Shown: positions 1 to 7,857, counted from the stretch's first letter. The stretch: DNA of 64,000 bases from Paenibacillus sp. MZ04-78.2 (GCF_024213375.1 NZ_JANAVJ010000002.1:124001-188000), one strand, 5' to 3'. The notes: a model not told the origin generated them from the letters alone. Translations and numbers: made by a program.

Positions 1-689
1 AACGGAACTTGGAACCTGTCATCCATGTATTTTTGTGGCTTCCCGCCGCCATCGCCATGCTAGGACTCGGCACCGTAAAACGATGGGATGCGCTTCGCGG
101 GGGAGCGGCCGTCGTCTGGCTGGGCGTCTTCGGCTACTGGCTATTTAGCACATGGAATGCGGCTGAGGCGGACCCGTTCGGCCATTCCTCCCCGTTCGGC
201 CACGGGAATATGCCGGTTTGGGCGCTGCTGGCCGCCGTCGGGTTTTATTTGTCGGCCAAAGGCCGCTTCGAACGATTGCGGGAAGACGACAACCGGATGT
301 TGTCCAACGGGTTTACCTTTCTCAGCCATCTGGCGGTCGGCGGAGGGCTTGCCTGCGGTACGTACAGCTTCTTCGCCTATTATGGGCTACCCCCGCGAAT
401 GAATCTGCAGCTTATCTTGTCAGCCGTCTGGGGCTTGTACGCGCTTGCACTGCTGCTGTGGGGCGCTTACCGGATGCGGAAGCCGCTTCAAGCCTTGGGC
501 TCCTTGACGCTGATCTGTCTCGCTGTCAAAACGATACTGTTCGATTTATCCGGGAGTCCGGCGCTGGACAAGGTGATCGCATTTTTCCTGTTCGGGCTGC
601 TGTCTGTCGGCATTACTTATACGACGAACCTGCGAGCGGCCCAAAACAAACGCCCCAAGCTCGAAAACGACGCGGCTCCCCCTTGCTGA
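1..689 (+). CDS. DUF2339-like polytopic membrane protein, C-terminal part
   Basis: The reading frame is open at the left edge of the window, so only the C-terminal part (about 226 residues after a TTG at 9) is seen. It contains about six hydrophobic segments and ends with a short basic tail. The last helices (LFDLSGSPALDKVIAFFLFG, then a glycine-rich helix and a polar end) resemble the C-terminus of the large DUF2339 family of multi-spanning membrane proteins, whose function is unknown. TTG at 9 is probably not the real start. A strong terminator follows within 10 bases of the stop, so this is the last gene of its transcript. Family call is moderate; membrane location is firm. Confidence 0.65.
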   Translation, partial: RNLEPVIHVFLWLPAAIAMLGLGTVKRWDALRGGAAVVWLGVFGYWLFSTWNAAEADPFGHSSPFGHGNMPVWALLAAVGFYLSAKGRFERLREDDNRMLSNGFTFLSHLAVGGGLACGTYSFFAYYGLPPRMNLQLILSAVWGLYALALLLWGAYRMRKPLQALGSLTLICLAVKTILFDLSGSPALDKVIAFFLFGLLSVGITYTTNLRAAQNKRPKLENDAAPPC

Positions 690-697
690 AACGGCAA

Positions 698-743
698 AAA
701 ACCATCTCTTGCGGAAGATTCCGGCAGAAGAGATGGTTTTTTT
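698..743. terminator. bidirectional intrinsic terminator
   Basis: Arms AAACCATCTCTT and AAGAGATGGTTT enclose a loop of about 17 bases, with A-runs before and T-runs after. It can end both the rightward membrane-protein gene and the leftward regulator gene that converge here. Confidence 0.85.
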
Positions 744-1380
744 ATGGGTTGGGCCGAATGGCATACGTGCATTTGCCGCCGCCTTTGGCAAGACACTCCG
801 TCCGTTCCACCTCGGCTTCCGGGCCGAGCAGACGCTGAAACATCGCGAGCTCGCATTGGCAAGCATGGTTGTATTGATTGGCTACCTGAGAAATCGGGCA
901 ATTGTATTCCTTCAGCAGGTAACCGCCGTCCACCGTCGGCTCCAATTCGACCATGTAGCCGTTCGCATTCTGAATCTCAGCCAGCTCTTGGACGCGTCCG
1001 TCGAACGGCTTGTCTTTCATACGCTCCCCGTAGCGGTCGATCAGCCTCTCCTTGCGCCGCTCGAACAGCAGGTTCACGTTGCTTTCCCCCAGGGAAGCTT
1101 CGAGCTCCTCCAACAAGTCCAACGCGAGATGCTGATACTTTTTAGGAAATAAGTCGTCGGCATTCGTTGTCAGCGAATACAGATGCGAAGGTCGTCCCAT
1201 CGCCTGCCGCACCAGCTTCGATTCGATCAAATTATCCCGCTCCAGCGTGTTCAAGTGCCGCCGCACCGCCATTTCCGTGATGCCTAGCTGCTTCGACATG
1301 TCCCCGACGCTGAGCGCCCCTTTGGTCTTGAGCATCGTGAGGATGACGCGCCGCGTCGATACGTCCGTTTCCTGGTTCAT
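742..1380 (-). CDS. SufR-like winged-helix transcriptional regulator with C-terminal cysteine cluster
   Basis: This 212-residue protein begins with a DeoR/ArsR-type winged helix (about residues 10-70, including the recognition helix around MAVRRHLNTLE) and ends with a cysteine-rich region: Cys161, Cys174, Cys176, Cys196 and Cys204. The C161-X12-C174 spacing and the ECLAKGGGKC ending are typical of the family that contains SufR, the [4Fe-4S]-sensing repressor of iron-sulfur assembly genes in cyanobacteria and actinobacteria. By inference it senses an iron-sulfur cluster or redox state. No suf genes are in this window, so its target is unknown. ATG start with upstream AAGGACGG as ribosome site. 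It stands alone, between a terminator and an insertion element. Confidence 0.75.
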   Translation of the reverse strand: MNQETDVSTRRVILTMLKTKGALSVGDMSKQLGITEMAVRRHLNTLERDNLIESKLVRQAMGRPSHLYSLTTNADDLFPKKYQHLALDLLEELEASLGESNVNLLFERRKERLIDRYGERMKDKPFDGRVQELAEIQNANGYMVELEPTVDGGYLLKEYNCPISQVANQYNHACQCELAMFQRLLGPEAEVERTECLAKGGGKCTYAIRPNP

Positions 1381-1450
1381 CCGGTCTCACCGTCCTTCTT
1401 GTATGCAGGCCGCCTGTTTTATTCTGGCGAAGCTATGCTGTACCGCATGA

Positions 1451-2290
1451 TTGAACACTCCCACCACCTGCGCTAATGGCGCTGAGGTGGGGGATTCTTG
1501 CGAACAGAGAAGCATCCTTCTCTTCTTGAGCAAGCGATCCCTGCGGTTCCCGCAGTTCAGTTGGTCTTTGCCAACAAACGCAGTCCTTCTTGCAAGATGT
1601 TCATGCTGGCATTGTGGTCGCGGTCATGGTGCGTCCCGCATCCTGAACAGATCCACACTCGCAAGTTTAGATTTTTCACTTCGGGGTTGCGCGATTGGCA
1701 TACATGACAAAGTTGACTGCTTGGATAGTTTTTGGCGACCATGCTGATCGTGCGACCATGCCACGTTGCTTTATATTCCAGCATCGTGCGAAGGGTTGAC
1801 CAGCTTGCTTCAGCAATCGACTTTGCTAACTTGTGATTTTTCATTAGATTTCGAACCTGCAAATCTTCCAGGCAGATCGTTTGGTTTTCACGGACCCACT
1901 TGGTTGAGAGCTGATGTAGAAAGTCTTTCCGGGCGTTAGCGATTTGCTCATGCATGCGAGCGACTTTTTGCTTCGCTTTTCGATAGTTAGATCCACCTTT
2001 CAGTCGACGAGACAACGCTGGCAGCCCGTTTGCACAGGTCTGGTAAGACAAGCCTCTGCCTGTTTCTTGGAAGGTATCGTTCCATCTCGCAAGGAAGTGG
2101 TTAAAGACAAAGCGAGCGCATCCAAACATCTGATGGATCAGCGTCGTTTGCTCCTCTGTAGGGTAGATGCGAAAGCGAAAAGCTTTATGATACAACATGC
2201 GAGACTTATCTCCTTTGGTGATTCCACGACAATTACAGCACATATGTTCGCATTCGTATACAAGAGATGCTGATTCATCTCCCCCTTATT
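1451..2290 (-). mobile_element. IS200/IS605-family tnpB-only element, internally deleted
   Basis: The right end, read on the minus strand from about 1503 to 1451, has AAGAATCCCCCACC, an imperfect hairpin around GCGCCATTAGCGC, then GGGAGTGTTCAA. This AAGAATCCC-hairpin-GGAG...TCAA layout recurs at 16151-16186 in a second remnant and is typical of IS605-type right ends, where the guide (omega) RNA is also encoded. The left boundary near 2290 is an estimate from a GGGGGAGATGAATCAGC motif that resembles the other element's left hairpin. No tnpA is present. The only gene is the shortened tnpB. Confidence 0.65.
1557..2198 (-). pseudogene. tnpB: TnpB (IS200/IS605 OrfB) RNA-guided nuclease, internally deleted
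   Basis: The start is the ATG at 2198, with AAAGGAG upstream; this gives 213 residues, against about 370 for intact TnpB. The N-terminal part ([11 protein letters not shown], residues 7-17) and the C-terminal part ([15 protein letters not shown], then LEDLQV with the RuvC-II glutamate, a CHVC...CSGC zinc ribbon and HDRDHNA with the RuvC-III aspartate) are well preserved. Everything between about residues 61 and 63 is gone: roughly 150 residues that normally include the wedge region and the first RuvC aspartate (the GIDVGLKDF-like motif). The reading frame stays open across the junction. A nuclease lacking RuvC-I should be inactive. Guide-RNA binding cannot be judged. Confidence 0.85.
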
Positions 2291-2427
2291 GAAGAAAGAG
2301 TCTTCTCAGCTTTAACGATAAAAACATTGTATACGAAATGAGACGATAAGTAAAATTAATATACTACTATGTATGTAAAATCCTAACCGAGGAAAAGGCT
2401 GGCGGAGAATACAATGGAGAAAAATAA

Positions 2428-2456
2428 GGGACCTGTCCTGATGCGGACGGTCCCTG
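2428..2456 (-). terminator. intrinsic terminator
   Basis: GGGACCTGTCC and GGACGGTCCC form a stem. On the minus strand it is followed by TTATTTTT. It lies just after the stop of the DUF86 gene. The bases from here back to the tnpB start (2199-2427) show no gene; they hold the left part of the insertion element. Confidence 0.7.
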
Positions 2457-2472
2457 GTCTGTAGCAGCGGCG

Positions 2473-2940
2473 CTATAGCATCTCTTTGCTGATAAATGCC
2501 GGTACGGCTTCGGCAAAAGCGCCCAGCGCCCCGGGCAGCTTCGCGATCATCGGATGCAGCCCGCTGCGCGGCAGCGTGTTGTACTCCTGCGTCAGCGGAC
2601 GGCGCAGCTTCACAAGCTCCGTCAGAACGAGCGCAACGTCGGCCCCGAACACGCCTTCGCCGGCGAGGATCTCGACGATGTCCTCATAGCTGCTGGCGTC
2701 CCGCATCATGAACGCGTCGATCAGTAAGCTGCCCACGTCGGTCACCGTCTCAATCGCCAGATGAAACGTCCGCTCCTGCGCCAAATGCAGCAGCAGCTCC
2801 GAATCCGCTTCCTTTACGCCGCCTGCGGGGGCCGTCTTTCCCCGGGCTTCCCAAGCGGACTCCAAGGCAGCGCAAGCTTGCAGTAAATCCGGCACGAACG
2901 CCAGCCGGGCATCGATTTGTTCCTGATTGACATAATACAT
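2473..2940 (-). CDS. DUF86 / HepT-like protein (YutE family)
   Basis: From the ATG at 2940 (GGAG nine bases upstream) the product has 155 residues. Conserved stretches such as ERTFHLAIETVTDVGSLLID and FMMRDASSYEDIVEIL, followed by RRPLTQEY near residue 120, match the YutE branch of DUF86. The R-X5-Y element corresponds to the R-X4-6-H/Y catalytic motif of HepT toxins, minimal RNases of the HEPN superfamily. No MntA-type nucleotidyltransferase partner is adjacent, so a toxin role is not supported; Bacillus YutE is also solitary. A longer GTG start at 2979 is possible but overlaps the small gene upstream. It lies 5 bases after that small membrane-protein gene and is surely co-transcribed with it. 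Confidence 0.8.
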   Translation of the reverse strand: MYYVNQEQIDARLAFVPDLLQACAALESAWEARGKTAPAGGVKEADSELLLHLAQERTFHLAIETVTDVGSLLIDAFMMRDASSYEDIVEILAGEGVFGADVALVLTELVKLRRPLTQEYNTLPRSGLHPMIAKLPGALGAFAEAVPAFISKEML

Positions 2941-2945
2941 ATCGC

Positions 2946-3053
2946 TTATCTCCGTTTCTTCTTTTTCCACTTGGACCACAGCACGATGGCGGGGAAAAAG
3001 GCAATGAGCACGACGATGAGCAAAATCGCCTGCATCAAGTATTCATAGCTCAT
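2946..3053 (-). CDS. 35-residue single-pass membrane miniprotein
   Basis: ATG at 3053 is preceded by AAGGAG at suitable spacing. The product has one hydrophobic helix (about residues 6-25, MQAILLIVVLIAFFPAIVLW) and a strongly basic tail (KWKKKKRR), predicting an N-out, C-in single-pass protein. Its stop lies 5 bases before the ATG of the DUF86 gene. The thiD gene ends 23 bases upstream on the same strand, so thiD, this gene and the DUF86 gene may form one transcript. I do not recognise the family. The ribosome site, the clear helix and the tight packing argue that it is real. Confidence 0.65.
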   Translation of the reverse strand: MSYEYLMQAILLIVVLIAFFPAIVLWSKWKKKKRR

Positions 3054-3076
3054 GGTATCAGATGCTCCTTCGTCTG

Positions 3077-3886
3077 CTATTCGGCCGCGGCGCGCTCGCG
3101 CACGTACGCCCAATGGTTCGTCGGACCATGACCGGCGCCGATGCCGAGCGTATGCCGGATGGCAAGCGTAATAAATTGCTTGGCCGTATGGGCGGCCTCC
3201 AGCAGCGTCTTCCCCTTGGCAAGCTCCGCGCAGACGGCCGCGGAGAAGGTGCAGCCTGTCCCATGCGTATGACGCGTTTCGTACCGCTCGCCTGTCAGCA
3301 GGTGGAACGTCTCACCGTCATACAGCACGTCTGTCGGCTCGCCGCTGCGGTGGCCGCCTTTGACGATCGCGGCGCTTGCGCCGAATTCCTTAACGATGCG
3401 CCGCGCCGCCTCCTTCATGTCCTCTATCGTAGTGACCGAAAGGCCCGTAATAACCTCCGCCTCGGGAATATTGGGCGTCACCAGCGCGGCCAACGGCAGC
3501 AGCTTCTCGCGCAGCGCGTTTTGCGCATTGGCGGCGAGCAGGCTGGCTCCTCCTTTGGCGACCATCACCGGGTCCACGACAAGCCGCTTCTGCCCGTGCT
3601 TGCGGATGCATTCCGCAACCAGCTCGATAATTTCCGGCTGCGACAGCATGCCGGTTTTGGCCGCGTCCGCCCCGAGGTCGGACAGTACGGCGTCGATCTG
3701 CTTCTCGATTCCCTCCAGCGGGATATCGTAAATGCCGTGAACGCCCAACGTGTTCTGCGCGGTGATCGACGTGATCGCGGACATCCCGTACACGTCGAGC
3801 ATTTGGAACGTTTTCAAATCCGCTTGAATCCCCGCTCCGCCTCCGCTGTCCGAGCCTGCAATGGTCAATGCTTTGAAAATCGTCAT
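3077..3886 (-). CDS. thiD: hydroxymethylpyrimidine / phosphomethylpyrimidine kinase
   Basis: This 269-residue ribokinase-fold enzyme phosphorylates HMP and then HMP-P in thiamin synthesis; Bacillales homologs can also phosphorylate pyridoxal-type substrates. Visible signatures are AGSDSGGGAGIQADLKTF near the N-terminus, AKTGMLS, VDPVMVAKGG, TPNIPEAE, the phosphate-binding VKGGH and the catalytic GTGCTFSAA near residue 230. Length is normal. Its promoter faces that of tenI-thiO, so the thiamin genes are split into two divergent units instead of the single B. subtilis tenA operon. Confidence 0.95.
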   Translation of the reverse strand: MTIFKALTIAGSDSGGGAGIQADLKTFQMLDVYGMSAITSITAQNTLGVHGIYDIPLEGIEKQIDAVLSDLGADAAKTGMLSQPEIIELVAECIRKHGQKRLVVDPVMVAKGGASLLAANAQNALREKLLPLAALVTPNIPEAEVITGLSVTTIEDMKEAARRIVKEFGASAAIVKGGHRSGEPTDVLYDGETFHLLTGERYETRHTHGTGCTFSAAVCAELAKGKTLLEAAHTAKQFITLAIRHTLGIGAGHGPTNHWAYVRERAAAE

Positions 3887-3922
3887 GCTGCTCCATCCTC
3901 CCGATTCGCTATACCTTCCATA

Positions 3923-3951
3923 AGTTTAGTCTTCTCCTTCCCGACCGTCAA
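3923..3951 (-). promoter_or_regulatory. thiD sigma-A promoter
   Basis: On the minus strand TTGACG and TAAACT are separated by 17 bases, about 40 bases upstream of the thiD start. No TPP riboswitch is visible in this short leader. Confidence 0.55.
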
Positions 3952-4012
3952 GAAGCCCGGCAAGCCGCGGCCCCCGGTTCGTGATCATTTTATGACAAGT
4001 GAGACAAACGCT

Positions 4013-4042
4013 TTGACGCCGCGGAAGCGAACACGTTATGAT
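4013..4042 (+). promoter_or_regulatory. tenI-thiO sigma-A promoter
   Basis: TTGACG and TATGAT are separated by 18 bases. Transcription should start near 4049. That leaves almost no leader for the ATG at 4057 and supports the ATG at 4084 as the true tenI start. Confidence 0.6.
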
Positions 4043-4083
4043 GAAAATACATTTCAATGGAGAAAAGGAAGGTCCGATCCCGT

Positions 4084-4728
4084 ATGTCCCGGAGAACCCA
4101 TGCGCTGCATGTCATGACGACCGGCCGGCAGGAGCTGGAAGAGGTAGCCGCTATCGTGGCCCGCTGCCCGTTCGAGCTGGTCGACGCGCTGCACATCCGC
4201 GAAAAGCACCGCAGTGCCAGCGAACTGGTGCGCTGGCATGCACGGCTGAAGCCGCTGCTGCCGCACACGGCGGTCCTGCTGAACGACCGCCTGGATGCTG
4301 CGCTGGTCGCCCGGGCGGACGGCGTGCAGCTTACCGACGGCAGCTTGTCGCCGGCCGAGGCGCGGACCATCGTTCCGCGCGGTATGGCACTCGGCTGCTC
4401 CGTGCATTCGGCGGAGGAAGCGGCCGAAGCCGGACGGCAGGGAGCCGATTTCGCTCTCTTCGGCCATGTGTACACGACCGGTTCGAAGCCCGGCCTAAAG
4501 CCGCGCGGTCTGGCCGGACTGACGGAAGCGGTGCAAGCGTCGGACTTGCCCGTCTTAGCGATCGGGGGCATCGAGCCGCATCTTGTGGACGATGTCTTGT
4601 CCACCGGCGCGGCCGGCATCGCCGTGCTGTCCTCGGTGCTGATGCATGCGGACCCGGCGGGGCAAATCGCCGCATTCCGGGAAGCACTTGATCGGACGAA
4701 GCATACCCCAAGGAGAGGATTGTCATGA
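4084..4728 (+). CDS. tenI: TenI-type thiazole tautomerase (ThiE-like fold)
   Basis: A 214-residue TIM-barrel protein of the thiamin phosphate synthase family. The LFGHVYTTGSKPGLKPRGL segment carries the histidine that distinguishes TenI, the aromatase of the thiazole phosphate carboxylate tautomer, from ThiE; CSVHSAEEA, VLAIGGI and GAAGIAVLSS follow the B. subtilis TenI pattern. The phosphate-site glycine motifs are present. The start at 4084 has AAGGAAGG upstream; an alternative ATG at 4057 would add nine residues. The gene overlaps thiO by 4 bases (ATGA), so the two are translationally coupled. thiS, thiG and thiF are not in this window. Confidence 0.85.
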   Translation: MSRRTHALHVMTTGRQELEEVAAIVARCPFELVDALHIREKHRSASELVRWHARLKPLLPHTAVLLNDRLDAALVARADGVQLTDGSLSPAEARTIVPRGMALGCSVHSAEEAAEAGRQGADFALFGHVYTTGSKPGLKPRGLAGLTEAVQASDLPVLAIGGIEPHLVDDVLSTGAAGIAVLSSVLMHADPAGQIAAFREALDRTKHTPRRGLS

Positions 4729-5873
4729 ATACGGATTCAAGTCATACGGCCACCAAGCCGACCGTTATCATCGTCGGTGGCGGCATTATCGGCTGCAGCG
4801 CGGCCTATGAGCTCGGCAAGGCAGGCTTCGCCTGCACGCTGATCGAGAAGGGAGCGCTGAATCAGGAGGCGTCCACGGCCGCCGCAGGGATGCTGGGGGC
4901 GCAGTCCGAAACGCACCGGCCCGGCCCTTACTACGAGCTGTGCCGTCTGAGCCAGCAGCTGTACCGCGCTTGGACGGACGAGCTGGAGCAGGTCAGCGGC
5001 CTTACGGCGCAGTATGTCGCCGAGGGAATCGTCCGCGCGGCCCTTACGGAAGAAGATGAAGCTGAACTGCGCGGCCGCTTGTCGTGGATTCGGGACGCTG
5101 AGTGGGTTCAGCCTGCGGAAATGCTGAAGCTGGAGCCCGAGCTGACCCCCACCGTGCGCGGCGGCCTGTATTTGCCTGCCGATCATCACGTGCACCCGGT
5201 TTGGCTCGCCAAGACGCTGCAAGCCGCGATAGCCAAGCAGGGCTGCGCCATCCGCGAGTGGACGCCGGTTATCCGGCTGCTGACAGAACCCGGAAGTGGC
5301 CGAATCCGCGGCGTACAGACGTCGGAAGGCCCGCTGTACGCGGACCTCGTCGTCCTCGCTGCGGGCGCCTGGAGCACGGCGTTGACCGAACCGCTCGGGC
5401 TGAGCTTGCCTATATTCCCGGTCAAAGGCCAATGCATTTCGCTCAAGACCGAAGCGCCGCTTATCCGCTCCACCGTATTCACCAAAGGCTGCTACGTCGT
5501 GCCGAAACGGGACGGCAGCTACATTGTCGGCGCGACCCAGACAGAGTCCGGCTTCGACAAGCGGTTGACCGCCAAGGTCATCGGCGAGCTGCATACCAAA
5601 GCGGCAGCGCTGCTGCCGCGGCTGGCCGAGGCCGAATTCGTCGCCACTTGGGCGGGACTGCGGCCCGGCACGCGGGACGCCCTTCCGTTCCTCGGCACGC
5701 GGGACGATGCGCCCGGCTTGATTTTCGCTACCGGCCATTACCGCAACGGCATTCTGCTCGCGCCGGCCACTGCGCAGATCGTCGCCGAGCTGGCGCAGGG
5801 CCGGCCGACTTCGGCGGACTTGACGCCGTATTCGCCCGCCCGGGTTGCCGCCGGGACAGCCGCCGTCTTATGA
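4725..5873 (+). CDS. thiO: glycine oxidase
   Basis: A 382-residue FAD-dependent amine oxidase of the DAO family that converts glycine to the imine used to build the thiazole of thiamin. The dinucleotide-binding GGGIIGCSAAYELG lies near residues 18-31, and GLRPGTRDALPFLG and HYRNGILLAPATA supply the substrate-binding arginines known from B. subtilis ThiO. Length and order match the family. It is the second gene of the tenI-thiO pair and overlaps the convergent TPR gene by six bases at its 3' end. Confidence 0.93.
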   Translation: MNTDSSHTATKPTVIIVGGGIIGCSAAYELGKAGFACTLIEKGALNQEASTAAAGMLGAQSETHRPGPYYELCRLSQQLYRAWTDELEQVSGLTAQYVAEGIVRAALTEEDEAELRGRLSWIRDAEWVQPAEMLKLEPELTPTVRGGLYLPADHHVHPVWLAKTLQAAIAKQGCAIREWTPVIRLLTEPGSGRIRGVQTSEGPLYADLVVLAAGAWSTALTEPLGLSLPIFPVKGQCISLKTEAPLIRSTVFTKGCYVVPKRDGSYIVGATQTESGFDKRLTAKVIGELHTKAAALLPRLAEAEFVATWAGLRPGTRDALPFLGTRDDAPGLIFATGHYRNGILLAPATAQIVAELAQGRPTSADLTPYSPARVAAGTAAVL

Positions 5874-6542
5874 TTTCATACGGGCAAGAAGCGCCCAGCG
5901 CCGTTCATGGCGCCGCTTGTATTTGGGAAGCCCCCGGTACAGTTCCACGGCTTCGTGGAACGCCCGGCGGGCTTCTTCGTTTCGCCCAAGCCCCCGATAC
6001 AGCAGACCGAGCTTGTAGTACGCTTCGCAGGACGAAGAGTTGACTTCCCCGAACCGTTCCAGATACCGGATCGCCTTCTCCGCATCGCTTCCTGCGAACG
6101 CTTCGCCCAGCCGCAAATAGGGCTCGCCGTATTTTACCCGCGGGTTCAGCTCCAGAGCACGCAGCAAGAGACGTTCGCCTTCTTCCGTCCGTCCCAGCTT
6201 CAACTCGCAAATGCCCTGCTCGCTGAGCACGTCCGCGGAATCGTCCATCACCCCGGCCACCTCGACCAACAGTTCGAGCGCCGCGCCGTATTTTTTTTGC
6301 TCCATATAAATTCGGGCGATTTCCAGCTTGGTCGACGTATGATGCGGATTGAGCCGTAGCTCATCCTTCAGGCGGGACAATCGCCGCGCCCGCTTCAGCG
6401 GCTGAAAAATACTCGGGGTCAAACCGACAAAACGGCGGTCAAACATGTACAGAATGATCAGCAGCACGAGAAAGGCCACAAACGGATTTCCGATGAACCA
6501 CCATAAAAATGAAAAGATTAAAACTTTGCTCACGCCTCGCAT
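5868..6542 (-). CDS. membrane-anchored tetratricopeptide-repeat protein
   Basis: From the ATG at 6542 the product has 224 residues. It has an N-terminal hydrophobic segment (about residues 6-34), then TPR helices: TSTKLEIARIYMEQKKYGAA, SADVLSEQGICELKLGRTEE, KYGEPYLRLGEAF and CEAYYKLGLLYRGLGRNEEA fit the 34-residue TPR pattern with small residues at positions 8 and 20. The tail is basic. It probably scaffolds protein contacts at the membrane. Partners are unknown. Longer starts up to 6599 exist but have no better ribosome site. Confidence 0.75.
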   Translation of the reverse strand: MRGVSKVLIFSFLWWFIGNPFVAFLVLLIILYMFDRRFVGLTPSIFQPLKRARRLSRLKDELRLNPHHTSTKLEIARIYMEQKKYGAALELLVEVAGVMDDSADVLSEQGICELKLGRTEEGERLLLRALELNPRVKYGEPYLRLGEAFAGSDAEKAIRYLERFGEVNSSSCEAYYKLGLLYRGLGRNEEARRAFHEAVELYRGLPKYKRRHERRWALLARMKS

Positions 6543-6705
6543 ACCAGCCTTTCGCTTATTTTCCCACCGATTGTACCACATATTGCCATAAACGGTCACG
6601 AAGAAGCAAAAAATCGAGTTGTGAACGTTTCCCGAACAGGCAGGAATTTACCGAATGCTTCGCGAATGGTTTGGTCATGAAGCCATCGGGGGGAACAACC
6701 AGTCC

Positions 6706-6981
6706 ATGAGTACAGCAAATGAAGACAAGGCCACCAAGTGGCAAAAAACGCGCCAGCTTGGTAAAGCGAAATATGTCATGTACTACGGCGTTGCCATGTG
6801 GGGGTTATCGCTGGCGGTGCTGTTTACGGCGATCGAATGGCTAACGCAGCAAACGCTTACGCCGTCCTGGTTTACGCTCCGCATCATCGTGTTCGGGATT
6901 ATCGGCTTTTTTATCGCGAACTTCCGTTGGGACGGAAACGAGCGCAAATACGCGCCTCGTCCAACGAGCAAGAAGCGCTGA
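6706..6981 (+). CDS. small two-helix membrane protein
   Basis: The ATG at 6706 follows GGGGGAAC and gives 91 residues. A charged N-terminus with WQKTRQLGKAKYV is followed by two hydrophobic helices (about residues 24-47 and 58-74) and a very basic tail ending TSKKR. This looks like the small conserved Bacillales membrane proteins of unknown function. It forms a single-gene unit: the divergent TPR gene lies upstream and a strong terminator lies downstream. Confidence 0.65.
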   Translation: MSTANEDKATKWQKTRQLGKAKYVMYYGVAMWGLSLAVLFTAIEWLTQQTLTPSWFTLRIIVFGIIGFFIANFRWDGNERKYAPRPTSKKR

Positions 6982-6997
6982 GCTGCGGCAAAATAAG

Positions 6998-7040
6998 AAA
7001 CAGACGGCCCCCGCCTTTAGGAGCAGACGTCTGTTTTTTG
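6998..7040 (+). terminator. intrinsic terminator
   Basis: AAACAGACG and CGTCTGTTT flank a GC-rich loop and are followed by a T-run. Confidence 0.8.
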
Positions 7041-7104
7041 TTTGCTTATTTCACGGCTTAAGCCTTCTGCATCCGCGCTTCCTCCATTAAATTCAAATAA
7101 ACAC

Positions 7105-7134
7105 TTGACTCTAGTAGGTTACATGTTTTATTAT
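7105..7134 (+). promoter_or_regulatory. azoreductase promoter
   Basis: TTGACT and TATTAT are 18 bases apart. The start point would fall inside the TACT-N7-AGTA operator just downstream. Confidence 0.6.
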
Positions 7135-7148
7135 ACTTACATAAAGTA
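7134..7148. promoter_or_regulatory. YodB/CatR-type operator (TACT-N7-AGTA)
   Basis: TACT, seven bases, AGTA exactly fits the consensus bound by the thiol-quinone sensing repressors YodB and CatR of the DUF24-MarR family. In B. subtilis YodB represses an azoreductase gene. The site overlaps the -10 end and presumed start point, a classical repressing position. No DUF24 regulator gene is in the window. Confidence 0.6.
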
Positions 7149-7210
7149 AGTTATTAATTTTGATTCATCCTATCCCTTGTTTCGCCACATTTAAAGGAGG
7201 CTTCATTCTT

Positions 7211-7837
7211 ATGTCCAACGTACTTTTTATTAAAGCAAACGACCGCCCGGCCGATCAGGCTGTGAGCGTAAAGCTGTATGACACATTCCTGAAATCGTAC
7301 CGCGAAGCTCATCCGCAGGACCAAATTACCGAGCTCGACCTGTTTGCAGCCAACCCGCCTTATTACAATTCCGTTATGATGACCGGCCTGTTTAAGCAAG
7401 GTAAAGGTCTGGAGCTGACGGCGGAAGAAAAAGCGGCAGCTGATGTCGCCAACGCCTATCTGGATCAATTTTTGGCCGCGGACAAAGTCGTGTTCGCATT
7501 TCCGCTCTGGAACTTTACGGCTCCGCCTCAATTGACGACTTACCTGTACTACCTCTGCCAAGCTGGCAAAACGTTTAAATATACGGAAAAAGGACCGCAA
7601 GGTCTTGTAGGCGACAAAAAGATCGCTCTGCTGAACGCGCGCGGCAGCGTTTATTCCGAAGGACCGATGGCTTCGCTGGAAATGTCGTTGAACTATGTTA
7701 AAACGGTCTTGGGCTTCATCGGCGTGACAGACCCGACCACGGTCGTTGTTGAAGGCCAGAACCAATTCCCGGATCGTGCCGGAGAAATTGTAGAAGCCGG
7801 TCTTCGTCAAGCCGAGCAAGTCGCATCCACATTTTAA
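7211..7837 (+). CDS. azoR: FMN-dependent NADH-azoreductase
   Basis: This 208-residue flavodoxin-fold enzyme reduces azo compounds and quinones with NADH by two-electron transfer, avoiding semiquinone stress. NVLFIKANDRP, AFPLWNFTAPPQLTTYLYYL (flavin-binding PLWNF loop), GPQGLVGDKKIALLNARG and LGFIGV are typical of AzoR. The ATG at 7211 is chosen because AAAGGAGG precedes it. It is flanked by its own promoter/operator and terminator, so it is monocistronic. Confidence 0.93.
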   Translation: MSNVLFIKANDRPADQAVSVKLYDTFLKSYREAHPQDQITELDLFAANPPYYNSVMMTGLFKQGKGLELTAEEKAAADVANAYLDQFLAADKVVFAFPLWNFTAPPQLTTYLYYLCQAGKTFKYTEKGPQGLVGDKKIALLNARGSVYSEGPMASLEMSLNYVKTVLGFIGVTDPTTVVVEGQNQFPDRAGEIVEAGLRQAEQVASTF

Positions 7838-7857
7838 TTCATAGCTGCCAACCATTG

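Noticed and set aside
2946-3886. TPP riboswitch in front of thiD or tenI
   Set aside because: The leaders of both units are short and lack the CTGAGA and ACCTGATCTGG motifs of the TPP aptamer.
3062-4117. Long rightward open frame (351 codons) opposite thiD
   Set aside because: It is antisense to a clear thiD gene, has Arg-rich low-information sequence without a domain and no ribosome site. It is a by-product of GC-rich codon bias.
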